A DNA stretch of 64,000 bases, from assembly GCA_950295325.1 (NCBI GenBank), contig OX485804.1, positions 39,556,001-39,620,000 on the forward strand, read 5' to 3'. The translations under genes and the position numbers were made by a program. Under the pieces are notes generated by a model that made no database searches, was not told the DNA's origin, and saw only the letters and a program-made list of their open reading frames with translations. The stretch comes from Polytrichum commune. Taxonomy: Eukaryota; Streptophyta; Polytrichopsida; Polytrichales; Polytrichaceae. Position 1 is the stretch's first letter, and every line of letters begins with the position of its first letter. This document shows, piece after piece, positions 23,310-34,564 of this stretch.

Positions 23310-23826
23310 GGGCATCTGTAGTGGATCTAGGTAAAGCTCACTGCAAACCAAAACCTATCTTTTGACTGACCTAAAATTAGAAACTGAAATTACCATCATT
23401 AGAAGCACACCTAAATAAACGTGAGATATTTCTCAAGAAAAAAGAATTGTAAAAATTTGACGTAGGTGAAATCCCTCATTGAAAACACCACATTTTCAAA
23501 ATTTAGAGGGAGTGCACCAAATCTTGCTTAAAAATGGAAAGATCCTCCCACACTCCCTCTAAATGTCAAAAATTTGGAGGGAGTGTGGGAGGATCTTTCC
23601 ATTTTAAAGCAAGATTTGGTGCACTCCCTCTAAATTTTGAAAATGTGGTGTTTTCAATGAGGGATTTCACCTACGTCAAATTTTTACAATTCTTTTTTCT
23701 TGAGAAATATCTCACGTTTATTTAGGTGTGCTTCTAATGATGGTAATTTCAGTTTCTAATTTTAGGTCAGTCAAAAGATAGGTTTTGGTTTGCAGTGAGC
23801 TTTACCTAGATCCACTACAGATGCCC
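23310..23826. mobile_element. Near-perfect hairpin MITE, 517 bp, TSD TTA (Tourist-like)
   Basis: Two arms of about 256 bp are almost exact reverse complements, joined by a spacer of only a few bases near 23568. Ends are GGGCATCTGTAGTGGATC. TTA lies at 23307-23309 and 23827-23829. GGG-starting ends and TTA duplication fit PIF/Harbinger (Tourist). A transcript would fold into one long double-stranded RNA. Confidence 0.9.
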
Positions 23827-24265
23827 TTAGACGTTTAGAAACATGTGGGAAATGAACTGTTGTAGAAGGCAGAAAATAGCCTCCTCATTTCCATGCTTGA
23901 AATACAGTTCCTCAAATAGACTTCCCCAAGGAGCCAGTGGGGCCAACAACCACTTAAATCATGCACACTTTTGTGAGCAAAAATAGCGATTAGTTGACTC
24001 TCGTTGTCTGCAATTGTGATAGAACCGAATTTGTTTCCCGAATCATGAATCCGTTTTTTGAATCTTCACAGTACATGCATACGGCTTTACATCGCTAAAT
24101 AGAACGCTTATCCGATGGGTACATGTTTTAACATGTATCAGATTGGGATGTGAAAATGGCGGTTCTTGTATAAATATATATAGCCCTAGGTTATTATTGG
24201 TTGCCAAATTGATATCTAAATCAGGTCAAATTAATAGTCTATTGAGATTGATACAATATGAATAA

Positions 24266-24764
24266 GGGCCACTTCACACACGAGCCAAGAGCCGTGACCA
24301 TGAAATTGTGATAGCTCAAAAGAAAGTGTTCAAAGGCCGTCTCAAGACACCTCCAAAATCATGTGGCGTGGTCACGAACCCCCAAGTGTAGTGTGAAGTC
24401 ATATGTGACCGGGCCCTCAACCAAATGCTATTTCAATGAATGTCTATTCATGCGGGTCCTCACACATGATAAAATAGAATAAATCAATGGTTGTGAGCAT
24501 TTGGAGTGCCATGGTCTCATGGTTTTGTGTTAGGCCTACTTCCAAGAGGTGGATTATGAAAATAGTCCAAGTGACCATGAAACATGATCCATTCAATGCC
24601 ATGTAAATATCCATGTAGACTTTACATCCATCTTGCATTTACATACTCCATTGGTCCCTCAAGCATAGTGTGAAGCAACCTTTGACCGGCTCCGCCTTTT
24701 CCACCAATGAGAGTGCTTGAAGTGTAATGGTCATGGGCTCTCAGTCTCGTGTGTGAAGTGGCCC
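24266..24764. mobile_element. Tourist-like MITE, 499 bp, TSD TAA
   Basis: Ends are GGGCCACTTCACACACGAG and its inverted form, flanked by TAA at 24263-24265 and 24765-24767. A second full copy in opposite orientation lies at 51142-51634. Confidence 0.85.
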
Positions 24765-24879
24765 TAAGCAACAAAGTTCATGTAGGGGCATAATTCTACT
24801 ACACCTTGTTTGGTAGGTGTTGGGAAAATTTTAAATTATTTAAAAAATTATTTAAAAAAAACGTTGATAAGATTGGTGA

Positions 24880-25265
24880 TGGTTTTCACTGCACTAAGAA
24901 TGATAATTAGTGTCATATGGTTTTTAATGTCAATAATGGTAACTTTTCATATGACACTTCTTATGAATAAGTGAAAAAATATTGTCATGGATGATGGATG
25001 AGTTCATCCATTGGCCAAAATCCTACCTTCTCTTGTCAACAACTTGTGATGAAATATTGTCATGGATGATTGAAATTTGGATGAAAATTTGGTAAGTAAC
25101 AGTAATTGCAACACTGTGAATCTATAATCCCCCAAAATCATTTACAAGGAATGATAAATAATGTTGGGTTAACACTTAGTGTTGGTGACACTATACCACG
25201 GTTTACAATTAGTATTGAGCAAGACAATTAGAGTTGGTGACACTAAATGTCATAATTAGTGTAGC
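24880..25265 (+). repeat. Dispersed repeat related to 43862-44250
   Basis: Shared blocks in order: TTGTCATGGA, TTGAAATTTGGATGAAAA, GACAGTAATTGCAACACTGT or close, ATAATCCCCC, TTAGTATTGAGCAAGACAAT and CACTAAAT. A third, shorter relative lies at about 42870-42970. Confidence 0.65.
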
Positions 25266-25843
25266 TATTTCACAACCTCTCATTTATTCAAGGTAGAACT
25301 TGTCTCCATAGGTTTGTGGTTAATCCATCTCAAACACATTTCATCGTAATAATTGCAGTCTTAAAAGCTAATTTTAGTGTCAAATCAACAATATAAAAAA
25401 TGACATTGGGACTACATACTATTTCAATGTGTTTTTGTGGGAAGAGCACATTTTCATATGGAATAATGCCCTCTTGCCATCATCATGGTGATTGTTAAAT
25501 TTGCTCAAGACTTGATGCTCTTGCAATTGACACTAGATGTGCAACTCCATACCATCATGTGGTCGTTTTGAGCAACACATGTTGTTATTGTTATTGGAGA
25601 TTTTGTAAGACTACCACATTGATAGCTTTACATAATGTTCAATGGCATTAGCCGTGTGGCTTGGGACTCGCTTGGTAGTAGTTGTAAACTTGACTTTGAA
25701 TGTTTTAGAAGTTGGAATTCCCTACTTTAGGGCAAATTTTCATGTGCTAGGCACTAAAGTGAAAGTGAATATACACATGTGCAGCTTTGGACATGCTTTT
25801 TCAACATTTTTATGGGCATTGTAGAAAAAAGGAGAATACAACA
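25266..25843. other. Intergenic flank of the LINE insertion site
   Basis: No gene or repeat ends recognised. The sequence was contiguous with 40342 onward before the LINE inserted. Confidence 0.5.
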
Positions 25844-25854
25844 TCATGAAGGTA
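25844..25854. repeat. Target site duplication at the LINE 3' end (TCATGAAGGTA)
   Basis: This 11-bp sequence is repeated exactly at 40331-40341, at the other end of the element, as expected for target-primed reverse transcription. Confidence 0.82.
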
Positions 25855-25872
25855 GATAGATAGATAGAAACT

Positions 25873-25896
25873 CCGGTCCCTAAGGCTAGGGGCCGG
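25873..25896. other. Terminal hairpin at the LINE 3' end
   Basis: CCGGTCCCTA, loop AGGC, TAGGGGCCGG: ten-position stem with one non-Watson-Crick pair (T-G on the plus strand, A-C in the element transcript). It lies 4 bp from the TAGA tail. A role in recognition by the element's own reverse transcriptase is inference. Confidence 0.65.
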
Positions 25897-26098
25897 CGTG
25901 AATAAAGTGTCCGTTCGTAATGCCAATGAACCGATGCCCACAGGACAAAGGAAAATTGGGACAGTACTACTCTCCCCTTTCGAGGATGGACACTATAGTA
26001 GCCAGTAACCGAGTAAAGAAGGCTTGCTGCAGTTATCAGCACGCTAGGTTGTTAAGTTGATGGTATAAGGTGTGAGTTTACGGCTTTGGTGATTGCTA

Positions 26099-26170
26099 AG
26101 TCATGATTCCTCGGTTGGTTGAGGGAGGGTGTTAGATTGGGAGACGTTCCGGGTTCGATTCTCGTTGAAT
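26099..26170 (+). other. tRNA-like segment (A- and B-box-like) within the LINE 3' UTR
   Basis: The plus strand shows a possible D arm, CCTC then GGTTGGTT then GAGG. About 35 nt later comes a T arm with the B-box-like GGTTCGATTC closed by CGGG and CTCG. The anticodon arm and acceptor stem do not fold well, so this is a tRNA-derived remnant rather than a tRNA gene. It is antisense to the LINE. Confidence 0.4.
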
Positions 26171-26339
26171 GTGTAGTTCATGACTTGGTGATGCTGTTGT
26201 GTTTTTAGAGGCAGGAATGTGTTACCAACCAACCGGCTCTTATCCCTCCCCTGAGCTATTAGTTTAACATGCTTTTGACTTAGTAGGTTAGTTAATTTAT
26301 TAGTATATTGGTTTATTTGTTTGCGTTGTTTTAGCTTAT

Positions 26340-27003
26340 TTACTCTGTGGGGATTGCTTGGTTATTTTCTATACGTCTCTTGTGTAGGAGAATTGAGCTA
26401 GCATATTGTATGGCGATAGTGTTTATTGCTTTGAATGTGTTTTTGACATTGTTTTCGGAAATTTTAAATGATTGTTCAAGTTGTTTTATTGATGGGATGT
26501 GCGTGGTGCCTCTGGCTCCTGCTGTAATGACTATAAGTGGGTCTACTTTCCATCCTTGTTGGGTGATGTCGTTAATTAGTGGTTGGTATTTAAGGGTTTT
26601 GTTGTCAATTGTCTCTTGTGAGAATCTGTCGTTAGTGTATGTGAATTCGATGAATTGTACCGTAAGGTTATTTGATGGGTATGGTGGGGGGGATGCTTTG
26701 GTGTGGGAGTTCTTTAATACATAGGAGGTCAGGTTTGAGTCTAGCATTGCATTGGCATCTTTGTTGGGCAAATGTACAAGCTAATAGCCATGTTGGAACT
26801 GTATTTTCTTGTGGGTTGTTGTTAAATGTCCCTGCATTCATTAAGGTGTAGCATCTTGAATTTTGTGATGATAGAATTAGTTTTCTGATTTCCCATACGG
26901 CTTTGTTGTGTCTTTTGGTTCTAAGGGCGTGTATGTGATGTTGGTTACATTTTAGTAGTATATGTAGCCATGTGTCTGCATCCGGTGAGTTACAGATTGG
27001 GCA
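26340..27003 (-). pseudogene. CCHC finger and restriction-like endonuclease domain of ORF2
   Basis: A CCHC finger, C-X2-C-X9-H-X4-C, lies at 27003-26947 (starting CPIC). It is followed by KRHNKAV (26905-26913) and KPDLL (26728-26736). After the G7 frame change come FIEFTYTNDR, KTLKYQPL and a VITAGARGTTHIPS segment. This matches, in order, the CCHC, RHN, KPD, D/E and K-rich motifs of the R2-type restriction-like endonuclease. Glu stands where Asp is usual. In R2-type elements this domain nicks the target DNA. Here it coexists with an AP-type endonuclease in the same protein. Confidence 0.78.
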
Positions 27004-27364
27004 TGTATTGGATGGGAATCTTTCTCTGCCAAAAAAATAGTTGTTTTCTAGCGTTACCCATGTATTGACCGGTGCGGAATTTTAGGAGACTAGTCTTTTG
27101 TGAGTCTGTTATTATTGGGTTAGACCAGAAGTGGTTAGATATTTCGTTGTCTATGTCCGGGTTTGTTGTCCATTTGTTAATGTTGGGAAATTGTATTGCC
27201 AATTTTTTTAGGTTGTTGTCTCTATCATATTTAGTGAGGTATGTTTCTAGACATCTTACGGGGCCTTTATCTGGTCTTTTTTTTGGTCCCGGCCATGTGT
27301 CTTTTTGGAAGTAGTATGGTGTGGTATGTGCAAATTCATATGTTTTGGCCGCAAATCTGTATCT

Positions 27365-27800
27365 CTTTTTAGTGCCTTGCTTTGCGAGTTGGTCGGCTTG
27401 TTCATTTCCATCAATGTTTATGTGTGCTTTTACTTTATATATTGTAGTGGGTTGTGTTCGGTTTTTTATCATTTCCACTATAGATGTTAGTATAATTTTG
27501 TCAGCATGGTTGTTGTGTTGAGTTGGGTGTTTGATTTGTGTGTTGATTACGTATATGCAGTTTAGGCAGTCTGTAAATATGTGTGCGGGTTCATTCGGGT
27601 ATTTGGTTGTAATTATTTTAAGTGTTTTGTATATGGCCATTAATTCTGCCCTGAAGATGGTTTGTAGGCCGGGTAGTCTTTTTGATATACGTATTTCTGT
27701 TTTGGTTGGGTTATAGATTCCATAGCCAGCTTTCTCTTTTTTCCAGTGTCCGTCATTAGCTTTCATAGGTGGGATAAACGAGCCGTCGGTGTAGTAACTG
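27365..27800 (-). pseudogene. RNase H domain of ORF2
   Basis: In order: YYTDGSF (first catalytic Asp), GYGIYN, RAELMAIYKTL (Glu), HIFTDCLNCI (Asp), KVKAHINIDGNEQADQLAK (final Asp). All four acidic residues of RNase HI are present in this 610-codon open block (28822-26990). It would remove RNA from RNA-DNA hybrids during element replication. Confidence 0.92.
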
Positions 27801-30099
27801 TATTGTGGTGGAAATTTTAATGTGGTTTGTGTTTCGTAATTTGGTATTGGCGGTATGTTTGTAATTGATGGGTTGGTATGTGGTGGGTAGATTAGTTTAT
27901 TCCATTTAGTATTTTTGTTTACGGTTGTATGGTTTGGTGTGGGTGGGGTCATTTGTATATGGTATTGTGTTATCTGTAGGTTTTCTAGTGTTGTTTTAAT
28001 TGTGTCTATTTGGTTGCGGGTGCCGAAGTTATTTTGTCTGTGGTGGATGCAGAGGATGTGTATTGCTAATGGTTCTGTTAGTGGTTTATTGAGGTTATGG
28101 GAGTTTGTTGGTACATCGTATGTAATGGAATCTGCAGCGAAATGTGCTAGAACATGCGTGTCTGGGAATGGTCCTATATGTGGCGAGTAATTTTGGTACC
28201 AATTTGCGTCTGGTGTGACTATTAATGTGGTGGTGTTCGGGTCATTTTTGGCTGCTAAACGTGCCCAGTGTATTGCTTGTTGTGTCATTTCTTCGTTATG
28301 AGGGTGGGCATATCCTATTCCTTGCCATTTGTGTTGGAAAGCGGTGCCTAGTGATCCAAAGATTTTATCTCTTGTGAATGGTGAGAAATATTTTGTAATG
28401 TGTGTGGAGCATGTTATTGGTGAAGAGAAGTATGAGTGTGAAATGTTAAATGTTTTTGTAATGGAGTCAAGGAGGTTTTGTGGGAGAGTATGTTGTGATA
28501 CTTTTAGTGGGTCTTTTTTTGGTATGTGAGAGTGGTATCTTTGATATAGCCATACTATCTCCGTTTCGAATGGTTGTGGGGGTGGTATTAGGTCGTATGT
28601 CCTGTAGGGGTCTTTGTTGTATTGTTGCCACAGCCATTTTAGTCTGGTGGTTGGGATGGTGATGAGGTGTCTACCTGTGTCTTCGTATATGTGTGTTATT
28701 TCGTTTTGTGTTTGTATAGTGTGGTTTGTTGTGTTAATGTCTTTTTCTGGGTTACATTCTATTATTGATAATTGGGTGTGCGGTGTTATTGTAGGTGGAG
28801 GTATGTATCTTGAATCCTTCATTTGTGGGGGAGTTACATGGGTGTGTATTAGTTTTTTGTAATGGTTGTGTTGTTGTTTTGTATAGTATTATTTTAGTAG
28901 GTTGATGTTGTGTATGATTACTGAGGGATGGTTTTGTGGGAATAATTCCCTTTGTGCCATCCACTTGTAGTACGTTGTGTTGTTTTGGATTGACCATTCG
29001 CATAGGTATGAGTTGTATTGTTTTGTGATTTTATATTTGTCTTTCGTTGCATTTGATTTGTGGCTTAGTATTTTGTGTATAGGAAATTTTATGAAATTAT
29101 TTTTTATGTTGGGGTTGTTGGGGTTGTTGGGGTTGTTGTGGTGTTGGTAGGTGTAAGGGATTGTCCGAAGTTCTGGGTAATATTTCACTATTGTCTGATA
29201 TGTATTTTTCGTGAAGTGTGTGGATTTGTGGGTGACTATTACATTGGTTTGGGCAGTTTTGATTACATCTTCGTTGGCAGAATAGTTGTTCTGCTATGTG
29301 TAATGCGTTTTTTATTAATTTTGTCGGGGTTTTGTAGTAGGTTTGGAAGTCTGTAGGTGACATTAATTGTGTGCCATTTGGGAGGGAAATGTGTTTTATT
29401 TTACTTATATTTTGTGCTAGGAGTTTATATAGGAGCTTGAGAGATAGCTCGTTGTTTAGTTGTGGTAGTATGGTTGTGGCTTGGGATTTCCATTCTGTTT
29501 CGAGCTCAGATACGTGGAGTTGGAAGTTTGCTTCTATGCTCTTGAGGTGGGCCCCTCCTTCCTTCTTCATAAGAAATAATGTTCGTGTTGTAGGTGACCT
29601 TGTACAATCGTGGTATTTAATTCTATGTATGTCTTCTGTTCCTCCGTATTTTGCCAAAATGTGTTGTATGAGTCCTTTGTAAATTATGCCAAGTCTGCCG
29701 GGGTCATTGAGTGCATTTCTAAGTTGTTCACTGATACATCTCAAATAGGCATTTTTTAGTGAGAAGGCTTCTAATCCGAATAAATTGTGTGGCAGTTGGG
29801 TTATTATGTTTGCTGTATATTTGGAAAGGCCACATATTGTTTTTTGGATTCCAGTAATTTTTTTGTCTAGCTTTATGATGACTGGTATTGAATATGAAAC
29901 TGCGTAGAAGCTATAGGCTATACTGGCTCTGATAACAGTGTCTACCATACTTATTTTTTGTTTGATTGTTGCTGGGCAATTTGTTAATAGTTTGCATTGG
30001 TTTATCATTTTGGTTGTGGTGATGTGTGTTTGGAGTTTCCATTTTAATGATGGTACTAGTTGTATTCCTAAGTATACATATGGTTCATTTTGGTGTAGA

Positions 30100-31090
30100 A
30101 CAAGTATTGGTTGGTTCCTGTAGTTGATGTTATAGGATTGGATTATGGCTTTGAATATTTCAGGTTTTATTTTTGATTTGTTTGGACAGCCCGTGATGGC
30201 GCATTTAGGCACTCCCAGGTCCATTCCGGCCCATTCGCAATATTTGTCGAGTCTGTGTAGTTGGGTCTGTATTGATTGGAGATTGTTTGTGATAGCTGCT
30301 AGGTCGTCTGCGTATGCTGCAAAGCTAATTGTTAGTTTGGATGTTCCAAATGTGTATCCATTATGTCCTCTCTGTAGCCAGCGTAGTAGTGGTTCTAGGA
30401 ATATTAGGAAGAGGTATGGGCTAAGTGTGTCACCTTGTATTGTGCCTCTTTGTATTGGTATGAGTTTTGTTTTTCCAAAGTGTTCCCCTGTAAATATCGT
30501 ATTGGAGTTTGAGTAGATGTTTCCTATTAAAAATACGGCATCTTCTGGATATCCTAAGTCTTTAGTTACTGCTAGTAGTCTTGCATGGTCAAGAGATCCA
30601 AATGCGTTTTTGAAATCGATATATAATAGGTAGATGTCTTGGTTTGTAAATCTTGCGTCTTCTAGTGCAGCTATAAGGAGTTGAAGTTGTCTGGATGTGC
30701 TTCTTTCTGCTCTGAATCCTTCTTGGCTGTCGTGTAGGATCTGGTATTTTTCTCCGTATGCTGAGAGTATGGATGTAAGAGTGCTCGTAAAGAGTTTTTA
30801 TACTGTATTTGTGAGTGCAATGGGTCTATGATTTATTAATTTTGAGGGATCTCCTTTTTTGTATAGTAATATGGTTAGGCTTATTTTCCAGGAAGTTGGT
30901 ATTTGTTTTTGTTTGTAACAATGAGAGAAAAGTAAGAAAAGTAATTTGTGGAAGCTTTCGGGCATATTTTTTAGGATTATGTTGGGAATTCTGTCGGGGC
31001 CTGGCATTTTGTTGCTTGCTAGATTTTTTAGACACATGTCGTATATTGTTCTGTCGAAGTATTCGTGTAGTGGGGTTTTAGGGTTCCCTC
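30100..31090 (-). pseudogene. Reverse transcriptase domain of ORF2
   Basis: Motifs in order: KMPGPDRIPN, LLYKKGDPSKLINHRPIALTN, EGFRAERST, YIDFKNAFGSLDH (motif A), QRGTIQGDTLSPYLFL (motif B), FAAYADDLAAI (motif C, YADD at 30303-30314), then a YLGIQL-type palm end. A TAA at 30798-30800 lies directly before KLFTS, where Tyr is common in relatives. Otherwise the domain is open. Confidence 0.95.
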
Positions 31091-31949
31091 TTTTATTGAT
31101 GACAAATCCGTCTAGGTCATGCCACGGATATTGTTTAACACCACATGTGCATTTTGGTGTGTGTACTGGTTGGTGATAACATGTTGGTACAGTGGGCCTG
31201 TTGCTAATAGATTGTTGGTTGTGTATTTCGTTGGCTATGTCGGTGGGATTTGTAAGTATGGTGTTGTTTGCATATTTAATGCAGTCTAATGGGGGTGTGT
31301 CTTGGTTTTTGAAGACTCTTTTGTTAATTTTCTTGGGACTTTTGTCGTAAAGTAGTCTGTACTTAGATATGGCTTTTTTTATACATTCTTGGGTGTATTT
31401 TGTGGTGATTTTACGGGCATTTTTATGTGCGGTTTTGGCGATTTGGGCTATGGTTGTTATCTAGTCTATTTGATTAGGGTCTTGGTTGGGGGGGGGGTGG
31501 GATGGGAGTTTGGGTATGATTCCTTAGTTCTTCTATTATGGGGTGTGTTTGCCAATTTGGTACATTTTTTACTAAGTAAATTACTTTCCTGATTAGGTGG
31601 TAAGTGGAGAGGTGGTTTTTCCATTTTTTTTGGAGTTTTCTTGGTAGAAAGCCTCCTTGTTGTGATGTACGGTTTGTGAGGTCTGGGAGAGGTGGTGCAC
31701 TGCATGTATGTTGGATTTTATCTGAAATTTTTTGTATTAGATGGTCAAACATTGTGCATGTTGTTAGCCATTGTTCTTTGGTTAGTTGGTTTTGTTTTAA
31801 AGTGTTTGTGAGTTCATTTAATTCTGGTGCATTTTCTTCGAAGAATTTTGTTTTGAATTTTTCTATATTTGTTTGGGGGATGGGGTTTAGGATCCTCGGG
31901 GGTTTATCTGTAGTTGGTGGTAGACACCGGGCTAGTAGGGTGTTTGGTG

Positions 31950-32735
31950 GGATGTGTAGTGTTACTGGGGAGTGGTCTGAGTTGAGATTATGGGCGTTAT
32001 TTGTTGTTGATGTGTATAAGATATTGTTGGGTGTTTTAATGTAGTATCCGTCAATTAGGCTAGTTTGGTTATAGTCTTGACCCCCTTATCTGGAGTATAA
32101 GCTATTTGTGGGGATATATGTGAGTTGAAGACTATTCATAAATGTACGCCATTCTATATCTTCTGCATGTGGTGGTGTTGTGATATATCCGTTTTGTCGC
32201 CCGATGAGGGCTATGTCTCTGTTGAAGTCTCCGCATAGGATGTGTGTGTGGTTTGGGTGGTTAGTAGTTTGTTGTGTTATGTTTTGTTGTATAATTGGTA
32301 TTAGTCTTGTATCTTCTTCGTGTGATGGCATGTATATGTTTATTATTAGCCATGGTTCAAGGGGTTGGTTATTTAATTCTATTATTTGTAGATATGGTGA
32401 TATCGCAGATGGGGTGGGGATTTTAGTGATGTTGCCTGGGTATGCGTATTTTTTGTTTATGAATGTTATGAGCCCTCCTCTTGCAGGTGTGTATGGCATT
32501 CTTTGTTGTATACACCTTGTTAATGTATGTGTATTGTTGAATATTAGTTTGTATTGCGGGAATAAGTTTTGTATGTATTTTGTGGATTTTGTTGCGGTTA
32601 ATTTAGTTTCTTGTATGGTGATAATTGCCGGGTTGTTTGGTGTGTTTGATATGAGTTGGTGGAGGTTTGGTAAGGCTGTGTTCAATGAGGAGGCATTCCA
32701 TGTGATTATGTGTGTGCTGTGATTTGTTGTTTGGT
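31950..32735 (-). pseudogene. AP-endonuclease (EEP) domain of ORF2
   Basis: Motifs in order: IITWNASSL, ITIQETKL (catalytic Glu), ARGGLITFI, WLIINIYMPS, THILCGDFNRD, the SLIDGYYI segment and NLNSDHSPVTLHI (SDH at 31972-31980). A single TAA (32086-32088) interrupts the frame just after YSR. The full set of apurinic-endonuclease-type motifs is present. In LINEs this domain nicks the target to prime reverse transcription. Confidence 0.92.
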
Positions 32736-33348
32736 TTGTTTGGGGGCGTATTATGGGATAGTTAGGTGGTGGTGGGGGATGTGAATATTCGTGTAGGGGT
32801 TCATTATATTTTAGGGATTCTGAGAGTAGGTTTGTCGGTAGGAAGGGGAATTTATCTGTCAACATTTGAATGGTTAGGGGACCAATGCTTTCTTGGATAA
32901 AGGTGTAAAGTTCTTTGTGGATGGTGTTGGATGGGTTGACAATGCTTTGGTTTGTTTGCAGGAATTGTGTATATGGGTGTGTGGGTGTGATGTGTCTTTC
33001 TGGTGGGTTTTGAAGTGATGCCATTTTTTCTAACACCTTTGTTGTCCAATCTGGTACCGGGGGTTGTATTAGTATGTGGTTACATGTCTCTATACGTGGG
33101 CTAATTGTGGTAATAAGTGCATATAATATACGTGGGGGTGGGTGGTGTTGGTTTCTATGGATGTAACTAGATAGGTATGGATATTTGTCACTTGCGTCTT
33201 GGTGGTTTGGGTGTGTTATATTTATGATAGGAGAGAATTGTTTTGCGAGGTGTTGGTAGTCGGGTTGTAATTTTATTGTGCATTCAATGAAATAACTTTT
33301 GCATCTGTTCCTATGTGTGGGTGGGTGTGTTTGTAGGATATTGGGCAT

Positions 33349-33414
33349 GGGGCCTGGGTTGGTTTCAATATCTCCGCTAAGTAGTAATAGTAAGTGTTCG
33401 AAAGATTTTTTACT
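33349..33414 (-). other. 2A-type ribosome-skipping site in ORF2
   Basis: Minus-strand translation reads FEHLLLLLSG followed by DIETNPGP, with the final Pro codon at 33349-33351 and a Met directly after it. DxExNPGP after a Leu-rich helix is the 2A consensus, in which the ribosome omits the Gly-Pro bond and continues. It would release the first 837 residues and begin the endonuclease-RT product at Pro838. 2A-like sequences are established in trypanosome and sea urchin non-LTR elements. Activity here is inference from an exact consensus match. Confidence 0.88.
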
Positions 33415-33554
33415 TATGGTGTGGTTTGTTTGTTTTTTGGGAGTTTCATGTCTTAGTATTTTATTATTATTTCTTTTATTGCCTATGTTGGTTTTAGTGG
33501 TGTTTTTGGGTGTTTGTTTGGTATGCGTGGTTGCATATATGAATTTGTGTTTAA

Positions 33555-33577
33555 GGGCGAGGCCGGTAGGCCGAGCC
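33555..33577 (-). repeat. ARPTGL element, copy 3
   Basis: Plus strand holds GGCGAGGCCGGTAGGCCGAG, encoding ARPTGL in the ORF2 frame. It is the GC-rich exception in a stretch that is otherwise G/T-only. Confidence 0.85.
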
Positions 33578-34541
33578 TTTTGGGGGTGGCTATTATGAGT
33601 TGTATGATGTATGATTTTGTTTTGGGTTTTAGGGGAGTTGGTTGGAGGTGGGGTGTTGTTGTGGTTTGTTGTTTTAGGGGTGGTGTAGGGTGGATTTGGT
33701 TGTTTGTTTGTTATTATTTCTATTTTGTATGTTTTTGGTTTTTTTTTGTATGTGTTTTTAGTTCTTTGTAGTTGTTTTATGTTTATTTCTATCTTATGCT
33801 TGTTTGTGCCTTTTTGGTTTTTTTTTGGTGGGTTAGGTGTTTTGTTTTTGGTTGAGTTGTTTGTAGGTTTTTTGTTTTTTGTAGATTTGGGTGTTTGTGT
33901 TTGTTTAGAGAGTTTCGATCTATTGTTGTTTGGTTTTGGGTTATTCGTTGTGTGGTTGTTTTTTGTTTTTTGTTTTATACGAGTGTAGGTGGTATGTATT
34001 GTTGTGTTGGTGATTTTGAGTTTGGGTGTATTTGTTTTGGGCCCTTTTTTCTTTGTTTTTCTTAGTGCTAATATAATTTGTGTGGGGGTTTTAAGATGGG
34101 GCAATTGTATGGGATATGGGTTTAGATTAAGGGGTTTTATAGGGTTGTGTTCTTGCATGCGTTTGGTAGGTTTTTTGGTATTGTTTTTGGGTATTATGCT
34201 TTGTTTTTTAGGTGTTTTCGAGATGTTTTTAAGGCTTTGGGGGCGTGATATGGGTATGTATGTCTGTGTTTTATAGTTGTTTGTATGTTTTAGTTTATTT
34301 TTCGGTAAGGTTGTGATGCTTCCATGTAGTGCTATTGTTTGTTGTAGAAGGGGTGTGTGGATTGTGGGAGGATTTTCTAGTTTTTTGGGGTTAGGGTTGT
34401 ATTTTGAATTATGTATTTTGGTGTAGTTGAGTGTTGTAATATATCTTAGGTGATTTGTGATCTTTTTTAGTGGTTGTTTGTTGATATATGTGGTTTGGTT
34501 TTTTTTATTTTGTCTTGTTTGTATTTTGGTTGCTTTGTATT

Positions 34542-34564
34542 GGGCGAGGCCAGTAGGCCGAGCT
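34542..34564 (-). repeat. ARPTGL element, copy 2
   Basis: Differs from copy 3 by A for G in the centre and T at the last base. It lies 987 bp from copy 3 and encodes RARPTGLA. Confidence 0.85.

Larger units (their letters stand above)
25855..26339 (-). other. 3' UTR of the LINE
   Basis: Non-coding stretch after the ORF2 stop. It holds a tRNA-like segment in antisense (26099-26170) and ends in a hairpin (25873-25896) and a TAGA tetranucleotide tail (25853-25868, partly overlapping the target duplication). Structured 3' ends and short tandem tails are known recognition features in several LINE clades. Confidence 0.65.
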
